A DNA stretch of 64,000 nt from Natrialba hulunbeirensis JCM 10989 (lineage in GTDB: Archaea; Halobacteriota; Halobacteria; Halobacteriales; Natrialbaceae): contig NZ_AOIM01000026.1 of assembly GCF_000337575.1 (NCBI RefSeq), positions 6,103 through 70,102 on the forward strand. The letters are read 5' to 3'. The first letter of the stretch is position 1. The number at the start of each line of letters is the position of its first letter. The notes under the pieces were generated by a model. The model saw only the letters and a list, made by a program, of their open reading frames with translations, was not told where the DNA came from and made no database searches. Below, in pieces: positions 24,996 to 34,878 of the stretch. The translations under genes and the position numbers were made by a program.

Positions 24996-26507
24996 ATGGC
25001 TACCAACAACGCACTCATCGAGCGACACGAAACGGCAATCGACGATGTGACGGCCGAACTCACTCTCGATCACTGGATCAACGGTGCTCACACCGAGCCA
25101 GCATCCGGAGAACGGTTCGAAACGATCGACCCCGCAGCCGCGGTTCCCATTACGACCGTCGCTAGCGGCACCGCAGCCGACATCGACGACGCAGTCGAGG
25201 CGGCCAGCGGCGCTTCCGACGGGGAGTGGGGCGACACGACCGCCCGCGACCGGGCTGCCCTCATTTCCGAGTGGATGGATGTCTGTCGCGAGCACGTGGA
25301 CGAACTCGCCCGTCTCGAGTCCCTCGACGTCGGCAAGCCGCTCGCGTTCGCCCGCGGCGAAGTCGAGGAAGCACTCGAGTTCTTCGAGTACTACGCGTCC
25401 GTGGCACAGGCGAGCCACGGCGAGCAGATTCCGGTCGGGACGGACAACCACGTCTACACGCGAGAGGAGCCCTACGGCGTCGCGGGGCAGATTCTGCCCT
25501 GGAACTACCCGCTCTCGCTGGCCGGCTGGAAGATCGGCGCTGCGCTGGCCGCGGGAAATACGGTCGTCGCCAAACCCTCCGAGCAGGCACCGTGTACGAT
25601 CACCCGCCTGGCACAGCTCTCTGCGGGCATCCTCCCAGATGGCGTGTTCAACGTCGTCAACGGCTTCGGCGAGGAGGCCGGTGCGCCGCTAACCGAACAT
25701 AGCGGCGTCGACAAGCTCTCGTTTACCGGTTCAGTTCCGGTCGGCCAGCAGGTAATGAAGGCGGCAGCGGACGATATCACGCCGGTGACGCTCGAACTCG
25801 GCGGGAAATCTCCGTACGTCGTCTTCCCCGACGCTGACCTCGAGGCGGCCGCCGAGACGGCCGCCGCGGGCATCTACTACAACACCGGCCAGTCGTGTGA
25901 TGCGTGTTCGCGAATCCTCGTCCACGAGGACGTCGCAGACGAGTTTACCGACCTGTACCTGGATGCAGCCGACTACTGGCAGCCCGGCGATCCGCTCGTC
26001 GACGGCACGACGATGGGGCCGCTCACGTTTGCCGACCAGTACGAGAAGGTCGACGACTACGTCGATATCGGGCAGGAAGAGGGGGCAACCCTGCTCGCCG
26101 GTGGCGAACCGCCAGCAGCCGAGGCACTCGAGTCCGGCTGGTTCTACGAGCCGACAGTCTTCGGTGACGTGGACAACGACAGCCGCCTGGCACAGGAGGA
26201 AATTTTCGGCCCGGTGCAGTGTCTGATCACCTTCGAGAGCTACGAGGAAGCGATCGAGCTGGCGAACGACGTGCCCTACGGGCTCGCCTCGGGGGTTGCG
26301 ACGCAGGACGCCAGCCTCGCACATCGTGCGGCCGCCGACATCGAGGCGGGCAGCGTCTGGATCAACGAGTATCACGGCGGCGGCGTTGGCATTCCGTTCG
26401 GCGGCTACAAGCAGTCGGGTATCGGCCGAGAGTGTGCGCGCGAAACACTCGGGGAGTACACGCAGACGAAGGCGATCAACGTGGCACTGGACGAGCCGGA
26501 GCTATAA
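24996..26507 (+). CDS. Betaine-aldehyde-dehydrogenase-like aldehyde dehydrogenase
   Basis: A 503-residue aldehyde dehydrogenase: QILPWNYPLSLAGWKIGAAL, NTVVAKPSEQAP, LSFTGSVPVGQQ, catalytic Glu in TLELGGKSP, catalytic Cys in TGQSCDACSRI, EEIFGPVQC and IPFGGYKQSGIGRE. It resembles betaine-aldehyde and aminoaldehyde dehydrogenases, so it is a good candidate for oxidising aminoaldehydes released by the amine oxidases near 12-17 kb. Monocistronic; convergent with hutH. Confidence 0.88.
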   Translation: MATNNALIERHETAIDDVTAELTLDHWINGAHTEPASGERFETIDPAAAVPITTVASGTAADIDDAVEAASGASDGEWGDTTARDRAALISEWMDVCREHVDELARLESLDVGKPLAFARGEVEEALEFFEYYASVAQASHGEQIPVGTDNHVYTREEPYGVAGQILPWNYPLSLAGWKIGAALAAGNTVVAKPSEQAPCTITRLAQLSAGILPDGVFNVVNGFGEEAGAPLTEHSGVDKLSFTGSVPVGQQVMKAAADDITPVTLELGGKSPYVVFPDADLEAAAETAAAGIYYNTGQSCDACSRILVHEDVADEFTDLYLDAADYWQPGDPLVDGTTMGPLTFADQYEKVDDYVDIGQEEGATLLAGGEPPAAEALESGWFYEPTVFGDVDNDSRLAQEEIFGPVQCLITFESYEEAIELANDVPYGLASGVATQDASLAHRAAADIEAGSVWINEYHGGGVGIPFGGYKQSGIGRECARETLGEYTQTKAINVALDEPEL

Positions 26508-26565
26508 CGACCAGCCGCCTATGCGCTTGTTCTGAATCGATTCGATTCTATCCGTCACCGAATCG

Positions 26566-28176
26566 TTACTGGGTGTCAGCACCGAGTTCGTCGACTGCGT
26601 CGTCGAGTACACCGGTCTCGATCAGCGAGGAGACTGCCTTCATGTCGGCGTCCGGCCGGCGGTCGCCGGTCAGCGGCGGAACGACCTCGCGGACCGTCTC
26701 GTAGGCCTCACTCGTTCCGTTTCCGAGCGATTCGTCGACGTACTCGGCCGCCTCGGCCGCACAGAGGAGTTCCGTGGCGACGACCTGGCGAGCACGGTCG
26801 AGCACCCGCCGTGCGTTGACTGCTGCCGTCGCGCTCATGCTGACGTGGTCCTCTTGGCCGCCCGAAACGGGCGTGTTGTCGGTCGCCGCGCGGCCGACGC
26901 TTCGACACTCGTTGACCAGCGAGGCAGCGGTGTACTGGGCGATCATCAGTCCGGATTCGACGCCGGAGCGCTGGGCGAGGAACGGCGGCAGGTGCGATTC
27001 CTGCAGGTTCGGGTTCACCAGCCGATCGGTCCGCCGTTCAGCGACAGCGGCGAGATCTGTCAACACTGCAACGAGGTAGTCGAGTCGGTGAGCGAGCGGC
27101 GCACCGTGGAAGTTCCCACCGGAGACGACCGCGGCCCGGTCCGTCCCGGAGGCGCGGTCGTCGAGCGCCGCCCGCGGGAAGACGAGCGGGTTGTCGGTGA
27201 CGCTGTTGAGTTCGGTTTCGACGGCTTCACGGAGGTGAGCCGCGGCGTCTCGAACCGCGCCGTGGATCTGCGGCAGACACCGAATCGAGTAGGCGTCCTG
27301 CACGCGGTCGCAGTTGCGGTGTGACTCGACGACGTCCGAGTCAGCGGTTAGCTGCCGCACGGTACGCGCGCTCGCCGCCTGACCCGCGTGCGGTCGCACC
27401 TCGTGGAGCGGCTCGGCGCAGGCGGCTGTCGTCCCCATCGTCACCTCTGTCGTGAGCGCGCCGGCAGTGTCCGCCGCACGACAGAGTCGCTCAGTGTCAG
27501 CGACGAGCAGGGCCGCAAGGCCGAGTGTCAACTGAGTGCCGTTGATGAGCGCGAGTCCCTCCTTGGCTCTGAGCTCGACCGACTCGAGTCCCACTGCTGC
27601 GAGCGCCTCGTCACCGGGGAGACGTTCGGACTCGGATTCGGTGGCACTATCGTCGGACGCGCCGCCAGTCGTCGAATCGACGGGCACGTCGGCCTCGCCC
27701 TCGCCGATCAGCACGAGCGCGAGGTGTGCGAGCGGTGCGAGGTCGCCCGACGCGCCGAGGCTGCCGCGCGAGGGGACCACTGGATGGACCCGTTCGTTGA
27801 GCAGCGACGCGAGCAGTTCGACCACGCGGAGGCGGATGCCGGAGTAGCCCGCAAGGAGCGCGTTGAGCCGCGTGACCATCATCGCCCGGACCTCCTCGCG
27901 GGAGAGTTCGCGGCCGACGCCGGCGGCGTGGCTCCGGACGAGATTGGTCTGCAGTTCCGCAACTTCGGTTCGGGGAACCTGCGTGTCGACGAGTTCGCCG
28001 AAACCGGTGTTCACGCCGTACACTGGGTCACCGGCCTCAACGATATCCTCGACGCGCTCTCGAGAGGTTCGAACGCGCTCGCGGGCCTCGCTCGCGAGTT
28101 CGACAGCCTCCCCGTGGCGAGCGACGGCAACGACCTCCTCGATCGTCAGCGAGTCGCCGTCGAGGATGACTGTCAT
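26566..28176 (-). CDS. hutH: Histidine ammonia-lyase
   Basis: A 536-residue lyase that deaminates histidine to urocanate. The autocatalytic MIO prosthetic group comes from Ala142-Ser143-Gly144 in GSLGASGDLAP. The NTGFGELVD loop (about 56-64) and the C-terminal QEDHVSMSATAAVNAR segment are intact. A Ser/Asp/Glu-rich insert after GEGEADV (about 163-190) is a haloarchaeal surface loop. It is the last gene of hutU-hutG-hutI-hutH and its ATG overlaps the hutI stop by four bases. Confidence 0.95.
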   Translation of the reverse strand: MTVILDGDSLTIEEVVAVARHGEAVELASEARERVRTSRERVEDIVEAGDPVYGVNTGFGELVDTQVPRTEVAELQTNLVRSHAAGVGRELSREEVRAMMVTRLNALLAGYSGIRLRVVELLASLLNERVHPVVPSRGSLGASGDLAPLAHLALVLIGEGEADVPVDSTTGGASDDSATESESERLPGDEALAAVGLESVELRAKEGLALINGTQLTLGLAALLVADTERLCRAADTAGALTTEVTMGTTAACAEPLHEVRPHAGQAASARTVRQLTADSDVVESHRNCDRVQDAYSIRCLPQIHGAVRDAAAHLREAVETELNSVTDNPLVFPRAALDDRASGTDRAAVVSGGNFHGAPLAHRLDYLVAVLTDLAAVAERRTDRLVNPNLQESHLPPFLAQRSGVESGLMIAQYTAASLVNECRSVGRAATDNTPVSGGQEDHVSMSATAAVNARRVLDRARQVVATELLCAAEAAEYVDESLGNGTSEAYETVREVVPPLTGDRRPDADMKAVSSLIETGVLDDAVDELGADTQ

Positions 28177-29492
28177 CGGTCCACCTCCGAATCGGCGCGG
28201 GAGCGATAGGCCGGTTCGCCACCGATTAGCGCCCGTTCGACGACCGATTCGTCGAACCGGTAGGGGACGTGAGCGTGCGATGGCGCATCGAGGACGAGCA
28301 GGTCGCCCGGCGCGCCCTCGCGAAGCGTGCCACAGCCGGCCGGCACGCGCTCGATTTCTGTGCGGGAGGCACCGAGCGCGAGTCCGCCGCCGTAGGTGCC
28401 GGCGCGGACGGCTTCTGCGGGTGAGAGTCCCATGCCGACGCAGGCGAGGGTCAGCGCAAACTCCATTCCCGGCGCGTAGCAGTTCGGGTTAAAATCCGTT
28501 GCCACGGCGACCTCGCTCCCGGCCGCGAGGAACTGACGCGGCTGTGCGTACTCGGTGCCGAGTGCGAACGCGGTTCCCGGCAGCAGCGTCGGGACGACGC
28601 CCGCGTCTGCGATAGCCGCCGCGTCCGACTCGGTCGCCTGCAGAAGGTGGTCCGCGCTGACGGCGTTCAGTTCCGCCGCGAGCCGACTGCCGCCAAGGTG
28701 GGCGAACTCCTCCGCGTGAATCTTCGGTTCAAGTCCATGCTCCCGTCCGGCCGTGAGCACGCGTCGCGAGTCCTCGACGGAGAAGACGTCTTCCTCGCAG
28801 AAGATATCGCAGAAGACCGCGTGCGCCGCCACCGACGGCAACTGGTCTTCGATGACCCGGTCTACGTAGTCAGCAGTCGACTCACCTTCCGGGACCGCAT
28901 GCGCGCCCATGAACGTCGGAATCACGCGCACTGGATGTCTCTCTGCCGCCTGGCCGACGACCTCGAGTAGCCGTCGCTCCGTCTCCGTATCCAGCCCGTA
29001 CCCCGACTTGACCTCGACCGTCGTCGCGCCGAACGAGAGCATCGTATCGAGACGGTCGAGGAGTAACTCGAGTAGCTCCTTGTCAGTCGCATCCCGCGTC
29101 GCCCGGACGGTTCGGAGGATGCCGCCGCCCTCCGCGAGGATTTCCTGGTACGGTTTCCCCCTGAGTTTGGCCGCGAACTCGTCGGAGCGGTCGCCGGCGA
29201 AGACGGCGTGTGTGTGGCTGTCGACGAAGCCGGGGAGGGCGGTCTTTCCGCTCGCATCGATCGCTACAGCAGCGTTTTCCGGCGGGTACTCTGCGACGAT
29301 TTCGTCAGTCGGACCGACGGCGACGACGTCGCCGTCCGCGATCGCGACTGCACCGTCCTCGATCCGTTCGAGTACGGCGTCCGGGTCGGCTGGCGAGCCG
29401 TCAGCGCCGGGGTGGGAGCCATCGGTCGTGCCTGCGGCCGGTCCCACCACGAGCTCCGACGCGCCGTAGATGACGGCGTCAACGGCGGTCAT
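28173..29492 (-). CDS. hutI: Imidazolonepropionase
   Basis: A 439-residue amidohydrolase for the third step of histidine degradation, imidazolone propionate to N-formimidoylglutamate. Metal ligands appear in FVDSHTHAVFAGDR and in KIHAEEFAHLGG. The STEVKSGYGL-like stretch (TTVEVKSGYGLDTETERRLL) and ATDFNPNCYAPG are diagnostic of HutI. Four-base overlaps with hutG upstream and hutH downstream show tight coupling. A short Gly/Ala/Asp insert (about 18-36) is lineage-specific. Confidence 0.95.
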   Translation of the reverse strand: MTAVDAVIYGASELVVGPAAGTTDGSHPGADGSPADPDAVLERIEDGAVAIADGDVVAVGPTDEIVAEYPPENAAVAIDASGKTALPGFVDSHTHAVFAGDRSDEFAAKLRGKPYQEILAEGGGILRTVRATRDATDKELLELLLDRLDTMLSFGATTVEVKSGYGLDTETERRLLEVVGQAAERHPVRVIPTFMGAHAVPEGESTADYVDRVIEDQLPSVAAHAVFCDIFCEEDVFSVEDSRRVLTAGREHGLEPKIHAEEFAHLGGSRLAAELNAVSADHLLQATESDAAAIADAGVVPTLLPGTAFALGTEYAQPRQFLAAGSEVAVATDFNPNCYAPGMEFALTLACVGMGLSPAEAVRAGTYGGGLALGASRTEIERVPAGCGTLREGAPGDLLVLDAPSHAHVPYRFDESVVERALIGGEPAYRSRADSEVDR

Positions 29493-30466
29493 CGGTGCTC
29501 ACCTCCGGATGCCTGCAAGAGTCCCGCAAGCGCGTGTGCGACTGTCCTGGCTGCTGCGCTCACTGTTCGCTGGCCCTCGTCCAGCGGCGGCGCACACTCG
29601 ACGATTTCGATGCCCGCGAGGCAGTCGTGGCTCGCAAATCGCCGGACAAGTTCGAACAGTTCACGAGAGCTCAGCCCGCCAGGTGTTGGCGCACTCACCC
29701 CCGGCGCATGAGCCGCGTCGAGCACGTCGCAGTCGATGCTGAGATAGACCGTCTCGACATCGGCAACGGACTCGAGTACACGGTCCGCCGCGCGGTCGAG
29801 ATCCGAGCCGACCGACGCTGCTGTGACGATCTCGCCGTTCTGCTCCTCGAGGAACGAGGCGTACGCCGTCGACGTCTCGAAGTGGCGCGCGCCGACGCAG
29901 GTGTAGGTCTCCAGTCCGGACTCGAGTAACTCCCTGTACGGTGTCCCACTGGTCGGGTCGTCGTGGACGTGGCGAACGTCGAGGTGGGCGTCGAGGTTGA
30001 TGACGCCGACGGAGTCACCCCGATCCAGCAGCGGGCGAACGTTGGGGACCGTCAGCGAGTTATCGCCGCCGAGGAAGATTGGGGTTGCACTCGAGTCGTG
30101 AACAGCGCGAGCGACGGGTTCGACTGCGGATCGGATGGCTGTGAGCGCTGTGGCGCTGGCTCCGCCCGGTTCCCCTGCCTCGGAATCGAGGGAGACGTTG
30201 CCGTAGTCGCCGATCTGCAACGCCGAACACGGGCCGGCGTCGAAGTGGTACGTTTTCGCGCCGGCGAGCGAGTCCCGTATTGCATCTGGCCCCTCGCTTG
30301 CGCCCGTGCGGCCGATGACTGCCGCGTCGAACGGTTCGCCGACGAGTACCGCATCGAAGACGTCCAGCCCGTCCGTTTCCGCGGGTTCGATGATCTCACC
30401 GAAGGTCTCGTCAGTGGGATCGCTCGAGCGCGGGGTCCACGATACGTCGGATTGGCTCGGTTGCAT
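29489..30466 (-). CDS. hutG: Formimidoylglutamase (arginase family)
   Basis: A 325-residue ureohydrolase-fold enzyme. Mn2+ ligands are in LGGDNSLT, NLDAHLDVRH and SIDCDVLDAAHAPG, the three signature blocks of the arginase/agmatinase/formimidoylglutamase family. In this operon it hydrolyses N-formimidoylglutamate to glutamate and formamide. Its ATG overlaps the hutU TAA by one base (TAATG). Upstream leader residues are acidic. No agmatinase role is needed to explain it. Confidence 0.93.
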   Translation of the reverse strand: MQPSQSDVSWTPRSSDPTDETFGEIIEPAETDGLDVFDAVLVGEPFDAAVIGRTGASEGPDAIRDSLAGAKTYHFDAGPCSALQIGDYGNVSLDSEAGEPGGASATALTAIRSAVEPVARAVHDSSATPIFLGGDNSLTVPNVRPLLDRGDSVGVINLDAHLDVRHVHDDPTSGTPYRELLESGLETYTCVGARHFETSTAYASFLEEQNGEIVTAASVGSDLDRAADRVLESVADVETVYLSIDCDVLDAAHAPGVSAPTPGGLSSRELFELVRRFASHDCLAGIEIVECAPPLDEGQRTVSAAARTVAHALAGLLQASGGEHR

Positions 30467-32268
30467 TATCGCTCCTCCTGTGTTTCTACGTCCGCCATCG
30501 GAACGTGGACGTTCGATTCCGCCGCCTCCTCGAGTGCCTCCTCGTAGCCGGCGTCGGCGTGGCGGACGACGCCCATACCGGGATCCGTCGTGAACACGCG
30601 GCGGGCCTTCTCGGCGGCGAGCGACGAGCCGTCGAGGACGACGTGATTGTTCGCGTGCAGCGAGTTACCGATGCCGACGCCGCCGCCGTCGTGGACGCTG
30701 ACGATGTCAGCGCCCGCAGACGCGTTGAGCAAGGCGTTGAGAATCGGCCAGTCCGCGACGGCGTCGGAGCCGTCTCGCATGGCTTCCGTCTCCCGGTTCG
30801 GACTTGCGACGCTGCCTGCGTCGAGGTGGTCGCGTGTGACGACGACCGGCGCGGAGATTTCACCGTCGGCGACGAGGTCGTTGATCCGCAGTGCAAATCG
30901 TGCTCGCTCTGTCAAGTCGTCCGGATCATCATTTGACTGATAGCCGAGCCAGCAGACGCGACTCGGCAGTCCCTGGAACGACACCCGGTCCTGTGCGAGG
31001 TCGATCCAGCGGTGGAGATGTTCCTTCTCCGGGAACAACTCTTTGACGGCCTCGTCAGTGCGGTGGATATCCGCCTCGTCGCCGGAGAGGGCGACCCAGC
31101 GGAATGGTCCCTTACCGCGACAGAACAGCGGACGGATGTATGCCGGAACGAAGCCGGGGAAGTCAAACGCGTCGTCCATTCCGCGGTGTTCCTGGACCTG
31201 TCCGCGGATGTTGTTCCCGTACTCGAACGCGACCGCACCGCGCTCTTGCATCGCGAGAATCCCCTCGACGTGTCGCTCCATCGTGTCGAGGCTCTCCTCG
31301 ACGTACGTCTCGGGGTCTTCCTCGCGTAACTCCTCAGCTTCAGAAACAGTGTAGCCAGCTGGGTAGTATCCCTCGAGTTCGTCGTGCGCACTCGTCTGAT
31401 CCGTCACGATATCCGGTACGAACTCCCGCTCGCGCAGTTCGTCGAACATCGTTGCCGCGTTCATATGCAGCGCGATCGACAGTGGGTCACCTTCGGCCGC
31501 TGCAGCCTGGGCTAACTCGAGTGCCTCGTCGATATCGTCGGTCTTCTCCATACAGTAGTCCGTCTCGAGGCGGCGGTCGATCCGGTCTTCGTCGACTTCA
31601 GCCGCGATGCAGACGCCGTTGTTCATCGTCACGGCGAGCGGCTGGGCACCGCCCATCCCGCCGAGACCGGCAGTGACGGTGATCGTTCCACGAAGCCCCT
31701 CGCGGTCGGGGAAGTGCTGTCGGGCCGCCTCAGCGAGCGTCTCGAAGGTTCCCTGAATGATTCCCTGGGTACCGATGTAGGCCCACGAGCCGGCGGTCAT
31801 CTGCCCGTACATGATCAGCCCCCTGGACTCGAGTTCGTGGAAGTGGTCCCAGTCGTCCCACTTGCCGACGAGGTTGGAGTTGGCGATGAGAACGCGCGGT
31901 GCGCGCTCGTGCGTGGTGAATCGTCCAACTGGTTTGCCGGACTGGACGAGGAGCGTCTCGTCGTCCTCGAGCGTTCGGAGCGACTCGAGAATGGCGTCGT
32001 AAGCGTCCCAGCTTCGGGCTGCCCGGCCGGTGCCGCCGTAGACGACGAGCTCTTCGGGTTTCTCGCCGACCTCGGGGTCGAGGTTGTTATTGAGCATGCG
32101 AAGCGCGGCTTCCTGTCGCCAGCCTTCGCACTCGATCTCCGTGCCTGTCGGTGCGCCTTGGTACTCCTCCCACTGTGCGGATGGCGTGCCGATGTCGTGT
32201 GTAGCGTCGTCGGGCACGGCGTTGTCGGCCTCGCCGTCGGCCGTCGACTCCTGGGTGGGTGTGGTCAT
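30466..32268 (-). CDS. hutU: Urocanate hydratase
   Basis: A 600-residue urocanase, somewhat longer than bacterial forms because of an acidic N-terminal tail of about 40 residues. It contains [15 protein letters not shown], the NAD+-binding [18 protein letters not shown] (about 197-214) and the catalytic-region [11 protein letters not shown]. It converts urocanate to imidazolone propionate, with NAD+ acting as electrophile. First gene of the hut operon; the divergent Bat-type regulator starts 86 bases away. Confidence 0.95.
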   Translation of the reverse strand: MTTPTQESTADGEADNAVPDDATHDIGTPSAQWEEYQGAPTGTEIECEGWRQEAALRMLNNNLDPEVGEKPEELVVYGGTGRAARSWDAYDAILESLRTLEDDETLLVQSGKPVGRFTTHERAPRVLIANSNLVGKWDDWDHFHELESRGLIMYGQMTAGSWAYIGTQGIIQGTFETLAEAARQHFPDREGLRGTITVTAGLGGMGGAQPLAVTMNNGVCIAAEVDEDRIDRRLETDYCMEKTDDIDEALELAQAAAAEGDPLSIALHMNAATMFDELREREFVPDIVTDQTSAHDELEGYYPAGYTVSEAEELREEDPETYVEESLDTMERHVEGILAMQERGAVAFEYGNNIRGQVQEHRGMDDAFDFPGFVPAYIRPLFCRGKGPFRWVALSGDEADIHRTDEAVKELFPEKEHLHRWIDLAQDRVSFQGLPSRVCWLGYQSNDDPDDLTERARFALRINDLVADGEISAPVVVTRDHLDAGSVASPNRETEAMRDGSDAVADWPILNALLNASAGADIVSVHDGGGVGIGNSLHANNHVVLDGSSLAAEKARRVFTTDPGMGVVRHADAGYEEALEEAAESNVHVPMADVETQEER

Positions 32269-32323
32269 ACCTGTCTAGTCACTCGCACCGACCGAGAGGT
32301 TCGTGTTTCCATACGGCCAGGGG

Positions 32324-32331
32324 TTTAAGTA
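32324..32331 (+). promoter_or_regulatory. TATA box of the Bat-type regulator
   Basis: TTTAAGTA centred about 26-27 bases before the ATG at 32354, giving a leaderless transcript and favouring that ATG over the in-frame GTG at 32339. Confidence 0.55.
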
Positions 32332-32353
32332 CTGACGTGTGCCAACTGCCGGT

Positions 32354-33001
32354 ATGTACGTGGGTGTGTTCCGGATCGACGGCGGCAGTCCGTACGCTCA
32401 GTCGACGGCCCGAACGGACACCAGCATCGAACTGTGGTGTAACGATCACTGCGACCTGCTCCACGTGACGGGCGAACAGCAGACGGCCGTCGTCAACCAC
32501 GTCAGCAATGAGGTCGGCGTCCGCGAACGAATCGAACAGGACGAGACGACGCAGACGATCATCACCGACGACTGTCTAAAGCAGCACGGCGACGATTACA
32601 TCGAGTCGTACCTCGCAGCACATGGCTGCCTCCTCGTTCCACCGCTTCGCTACGAGGACGGGATGAAAGTCGTCCGCGTGCTCGCTCTCGACGGCGCAAA
32701 CCTGAGCGCGTTCTACCGCGATATCGCCGCCGATTACGCTGTTACCGTCGATTCGAAACACGAACTCGACTCCGTTCCGGCTGAGACGCCGTTCCTCGCG
32801 ACGGACTCGCCCGTTCCGGACCTTTCCGACCGCCAGAAAGAGATCTTTCTCCTCGCATACGAACGCGGGTACTACGAAATTCCGCGGGAGACGACGACCG
32901 CCGAACTCGCCGATAGTGTGGGGCTTGGCCGGCGAACGGTCGAACACCACCTCCGACGTGCCGAAGCGAAAGTCGCCGCTGGTGTCGTCGACTTCCTCTG
33001 A
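32354..33001 (+). CDS. Bat-type HTH_10 regulator, probable hut operon activator
   Basis: A 215-residue regulator. The C-terminal 60 residues are the bacterio-opsin-activator HTH (LSDRQKEIFLLAYERGYYEIPRETTTAELADSVGLGRRTVEHHLRRAEAK). The N-terminal 150 residues form an uncharacterised ligand domain of the kind seen in many haloarchaeal Bat paralogues. It is divergent from hutU with an 85-base gap, so control of histidine utilisation is the natural inference. Haloarchaeal hut clusters commonly carry such a gene, often called HutR. The signal it senses is unknown. Confidence 0.85.
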   Translation: MYVGVFRIDGGSPYAQSTARTDTSIELWCNDHCDLLHVTGEQQTAVVNHVSNEVGVRERIEQDETTQTIITDDCLKQHGDDYIESYLAAHGCLLVPPLRYEDGMKVVRVLALDGANLSAFYRDIAADYAVTVDSKHELDSVPAETPFLATDSPVPDLSDRQKEIFLLAYERGYYEIPRETTTAELADSVGLGRRTVEHHLRRAEAKVAAGVVDFL

Positions 33002-33237
33002 ATGCGTCCGCAGCGACGATACCGTGATCAGGACCCCGCCAACGGGGGCATAACTCGGAAAATAGTATCGCACTATGGGATTTATCCAATGGTGCCATTC
33101 GATATACTGTCCGAGTCGAACCGCAGTCGCTGAAAACAGGTTCGACAGACACAGACGGAACGGATTGGAGACACTGCTCCCGAGGAGATTCGAGTTCACC
33201 CCACAAAATACGTCTCTGCAAGGCACAACGCTAGCGA

Positions 33238-34500
33238 TTACGCATCCGCAAACACCGCTGCGAGTCGCTCGCGCATGTAATCGCGCCGGTACTCTCGTCG
33301 CTCGGCCTCTGAGAGGTAGCTCTGTAGCACGACAGACGCATCAGCGCTGCCCTGGTCGGCCGCGATCACGTCCAGATTCTCGAGGAGGTCGCTCATCGCC
33401 TCGTTGTACGTCGTATACCAGAATCGACGCCCCATCTTCGACGTTGGTTGGTCACCTCGGACACGAACGTCGGCCCGGTCTGCGAGGCGCTGAAATCGCG
33501 CCTGGACGGTCTCGCCCGTAATATGGTCTCGATTCGCGTTCGGCGACGGGAACAGGTACCCCGTCCAGTCACGGTCGTTCGCGCCGAGGTCGTCGACTCG
33601 ATCGGCCAGTTCCGGCACGCCGTAGATCAACGCGACCGTTCCCGGGCCGTTCTTTCGCTCCTCGAAGGCGATGTGTGGCTCGTCGGACTCGAGTTCGAGT
33701 TGTGAGACGTGCAGGCTCGCGACCTCATTTCGGCGCAGCCCCCATGCACAGAGGGCGAGGACGAGCAGTTCGTCGGCTCGAGAGTCTGCAGCGGCGTAGA
33801 TTTCCCGGGCCTGTTCCGCTGAGAGCGCCGCGTTATCGGGTTCCTCGCGTGACCAGTTGTATTCCTTGTCGATCGACTCGACGGGGTTGAACGACGCTTT
33901 CGCCCGTCGTTCGAGGTGCTCGTAGAACTGGGAGACATCGCTGTGATAGCGCAGTTTCGACGCGTCAGTACTCAGTTTGGCATTCAGTTCGTCGAACACC
34001 GCGAGTGCGCGGCGAATCTCGTCGCTCTCCGCGCCGGGGTCGGCGACGCGCTCGATAAGGTTTGCTTCTCCGTGTAGATCACGGTAAATTCGGGTGTAGG
34101 TCGCCAATCGCGACTGTTTCGTCCGAACCGTTGTCTCGGCGAGTTGTCGACGACGGTCGAGTGTTCGTAGGTAGGACTCGAGTTCGGTGATGGTGGATTC
34201 GTTGTCGATGTCCCACTGGTATGATGCACTTGTGGCCGTGTCTGTGTTTGTGTCCGTGTCCGCGTCCGTACCTGCGTCCTCGTAGCCCACGGTAGCCAAA
34301 AACTCCGAGAGCGTCAGGTCGTGGTGTTCGCGGAGTGCGTAGGCAATCCCCGAGTAGCCGGCGTCAGTCACGTCCTGATACGTTGGCCGTGTCGTAAGAT
34401 CGACGCCATTGCGTCGGAGTGTGGGCTCGATTTCGCGACGCCAGGTCTCTTGCAGGTCGTCGAGGGACTGTCGCGACCAGTTGTAGTGTCCGCTACTCAT
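33238..34500 (-). CDS. Tyrosine recombinase / integrase
   Basis: A 420-residue protein with an N-terminal DNA-binding part (about 1-215) and a C-terminal catalytic domain. It has the first arginine in LCAWGLRRNEVASLH, a lysine in the EERKNGPGTV hairpin, a GRRFWYTTYN block in the place of the second arginine motif, and a late tyrosine in SYLSEAERREY. The catalytic histidine before the second arginine is not obvious, so the site is partly degenerate or diverged. It belongs to the haloarchaeal XerC/D-like integrases found in proviruses and islands. It lies beside the injection-system locus and may mark a transferred segment. No tRNA or att repeat was recognised. Confidence 0.78.
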   Translation of the reverse strand: MSSGHYNWSRQSLDDLQETWRREIEPTLRRNGVDLTTRPTYQDVTDAGYSGIAYALREHHDLTLSEFLATVGYEDAGTDADTDTNTDTATSASYQWDIDNESTITELESYLRTLDRRRQLAETTVRTKQSRLATYTRIYRDLHGEANLIERVADPGAESDEIRRALAVFDELNAKLSTDASKLRYHSDVSQFYEHLERRAKASFNPVESIDKEYNWSREEPDNAALSAEQAREIYAAADSRADELLVLALCAWGLRRNEVASLHVSQLELESDEPHIAFEERKNGPGTVALIYGVPELADRVDDLGANDRDWTGYLFPSPNANRDHITGETVQARFQRLADRADVRVRGDQPTSKMGRRFWYTTYNEAMSDLLENLDVIAADQGSADASVVLQSYLSEAERREYRRDYMRERLAAVFADA

Positions 34501-34878
34501 GTGGGTTCACAATCTCCGGATTTTGGTGAGACAGCCCGGTTCCGGAGTGAATGGGTGATCTGAAGCCAGCCATTTTCGTACGATTCAGTATTTGTGACAA
34601 TCGTATAAAACTACTGCTTAGTCGGTTGTCGCAGAGTGGACAACCAAAATAAGCAATCTGGCTGGCGGTAAGGTCTACTATGGATGAACTACATATCGCT
34701 ATATAGAATCTGGGATCGGTCGGTATCAGTGATTGGGTCGTCAGCGGACGATTGGCGGCTTCTGGAGTACAATCTAGTCACATACAGCGCGGTTGCTTCG
34801 AATCAGCCGACGAACCACCCGTGCTAGAAGTTGACACCGACGGTGGCTTTAACCCACTACTGCTGCAACGAAGCGGCC
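34501..34878. other. Intergenic region with TATA box and hairpin
   Basis: AT-rich compared with its surroundings. GTATAAAAC at about 34602-34610 is a plus-strand TATA-like box with no gene close behind it. GGTTGTC and GACAACC (34624-34645, eight-base loop) form an inverted repeat just after it. GGCTTTAAC at about 34846-34854 is the likely TATA box of the reductase at 34879. No coding frame is convincing. Confidence 0.4.
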
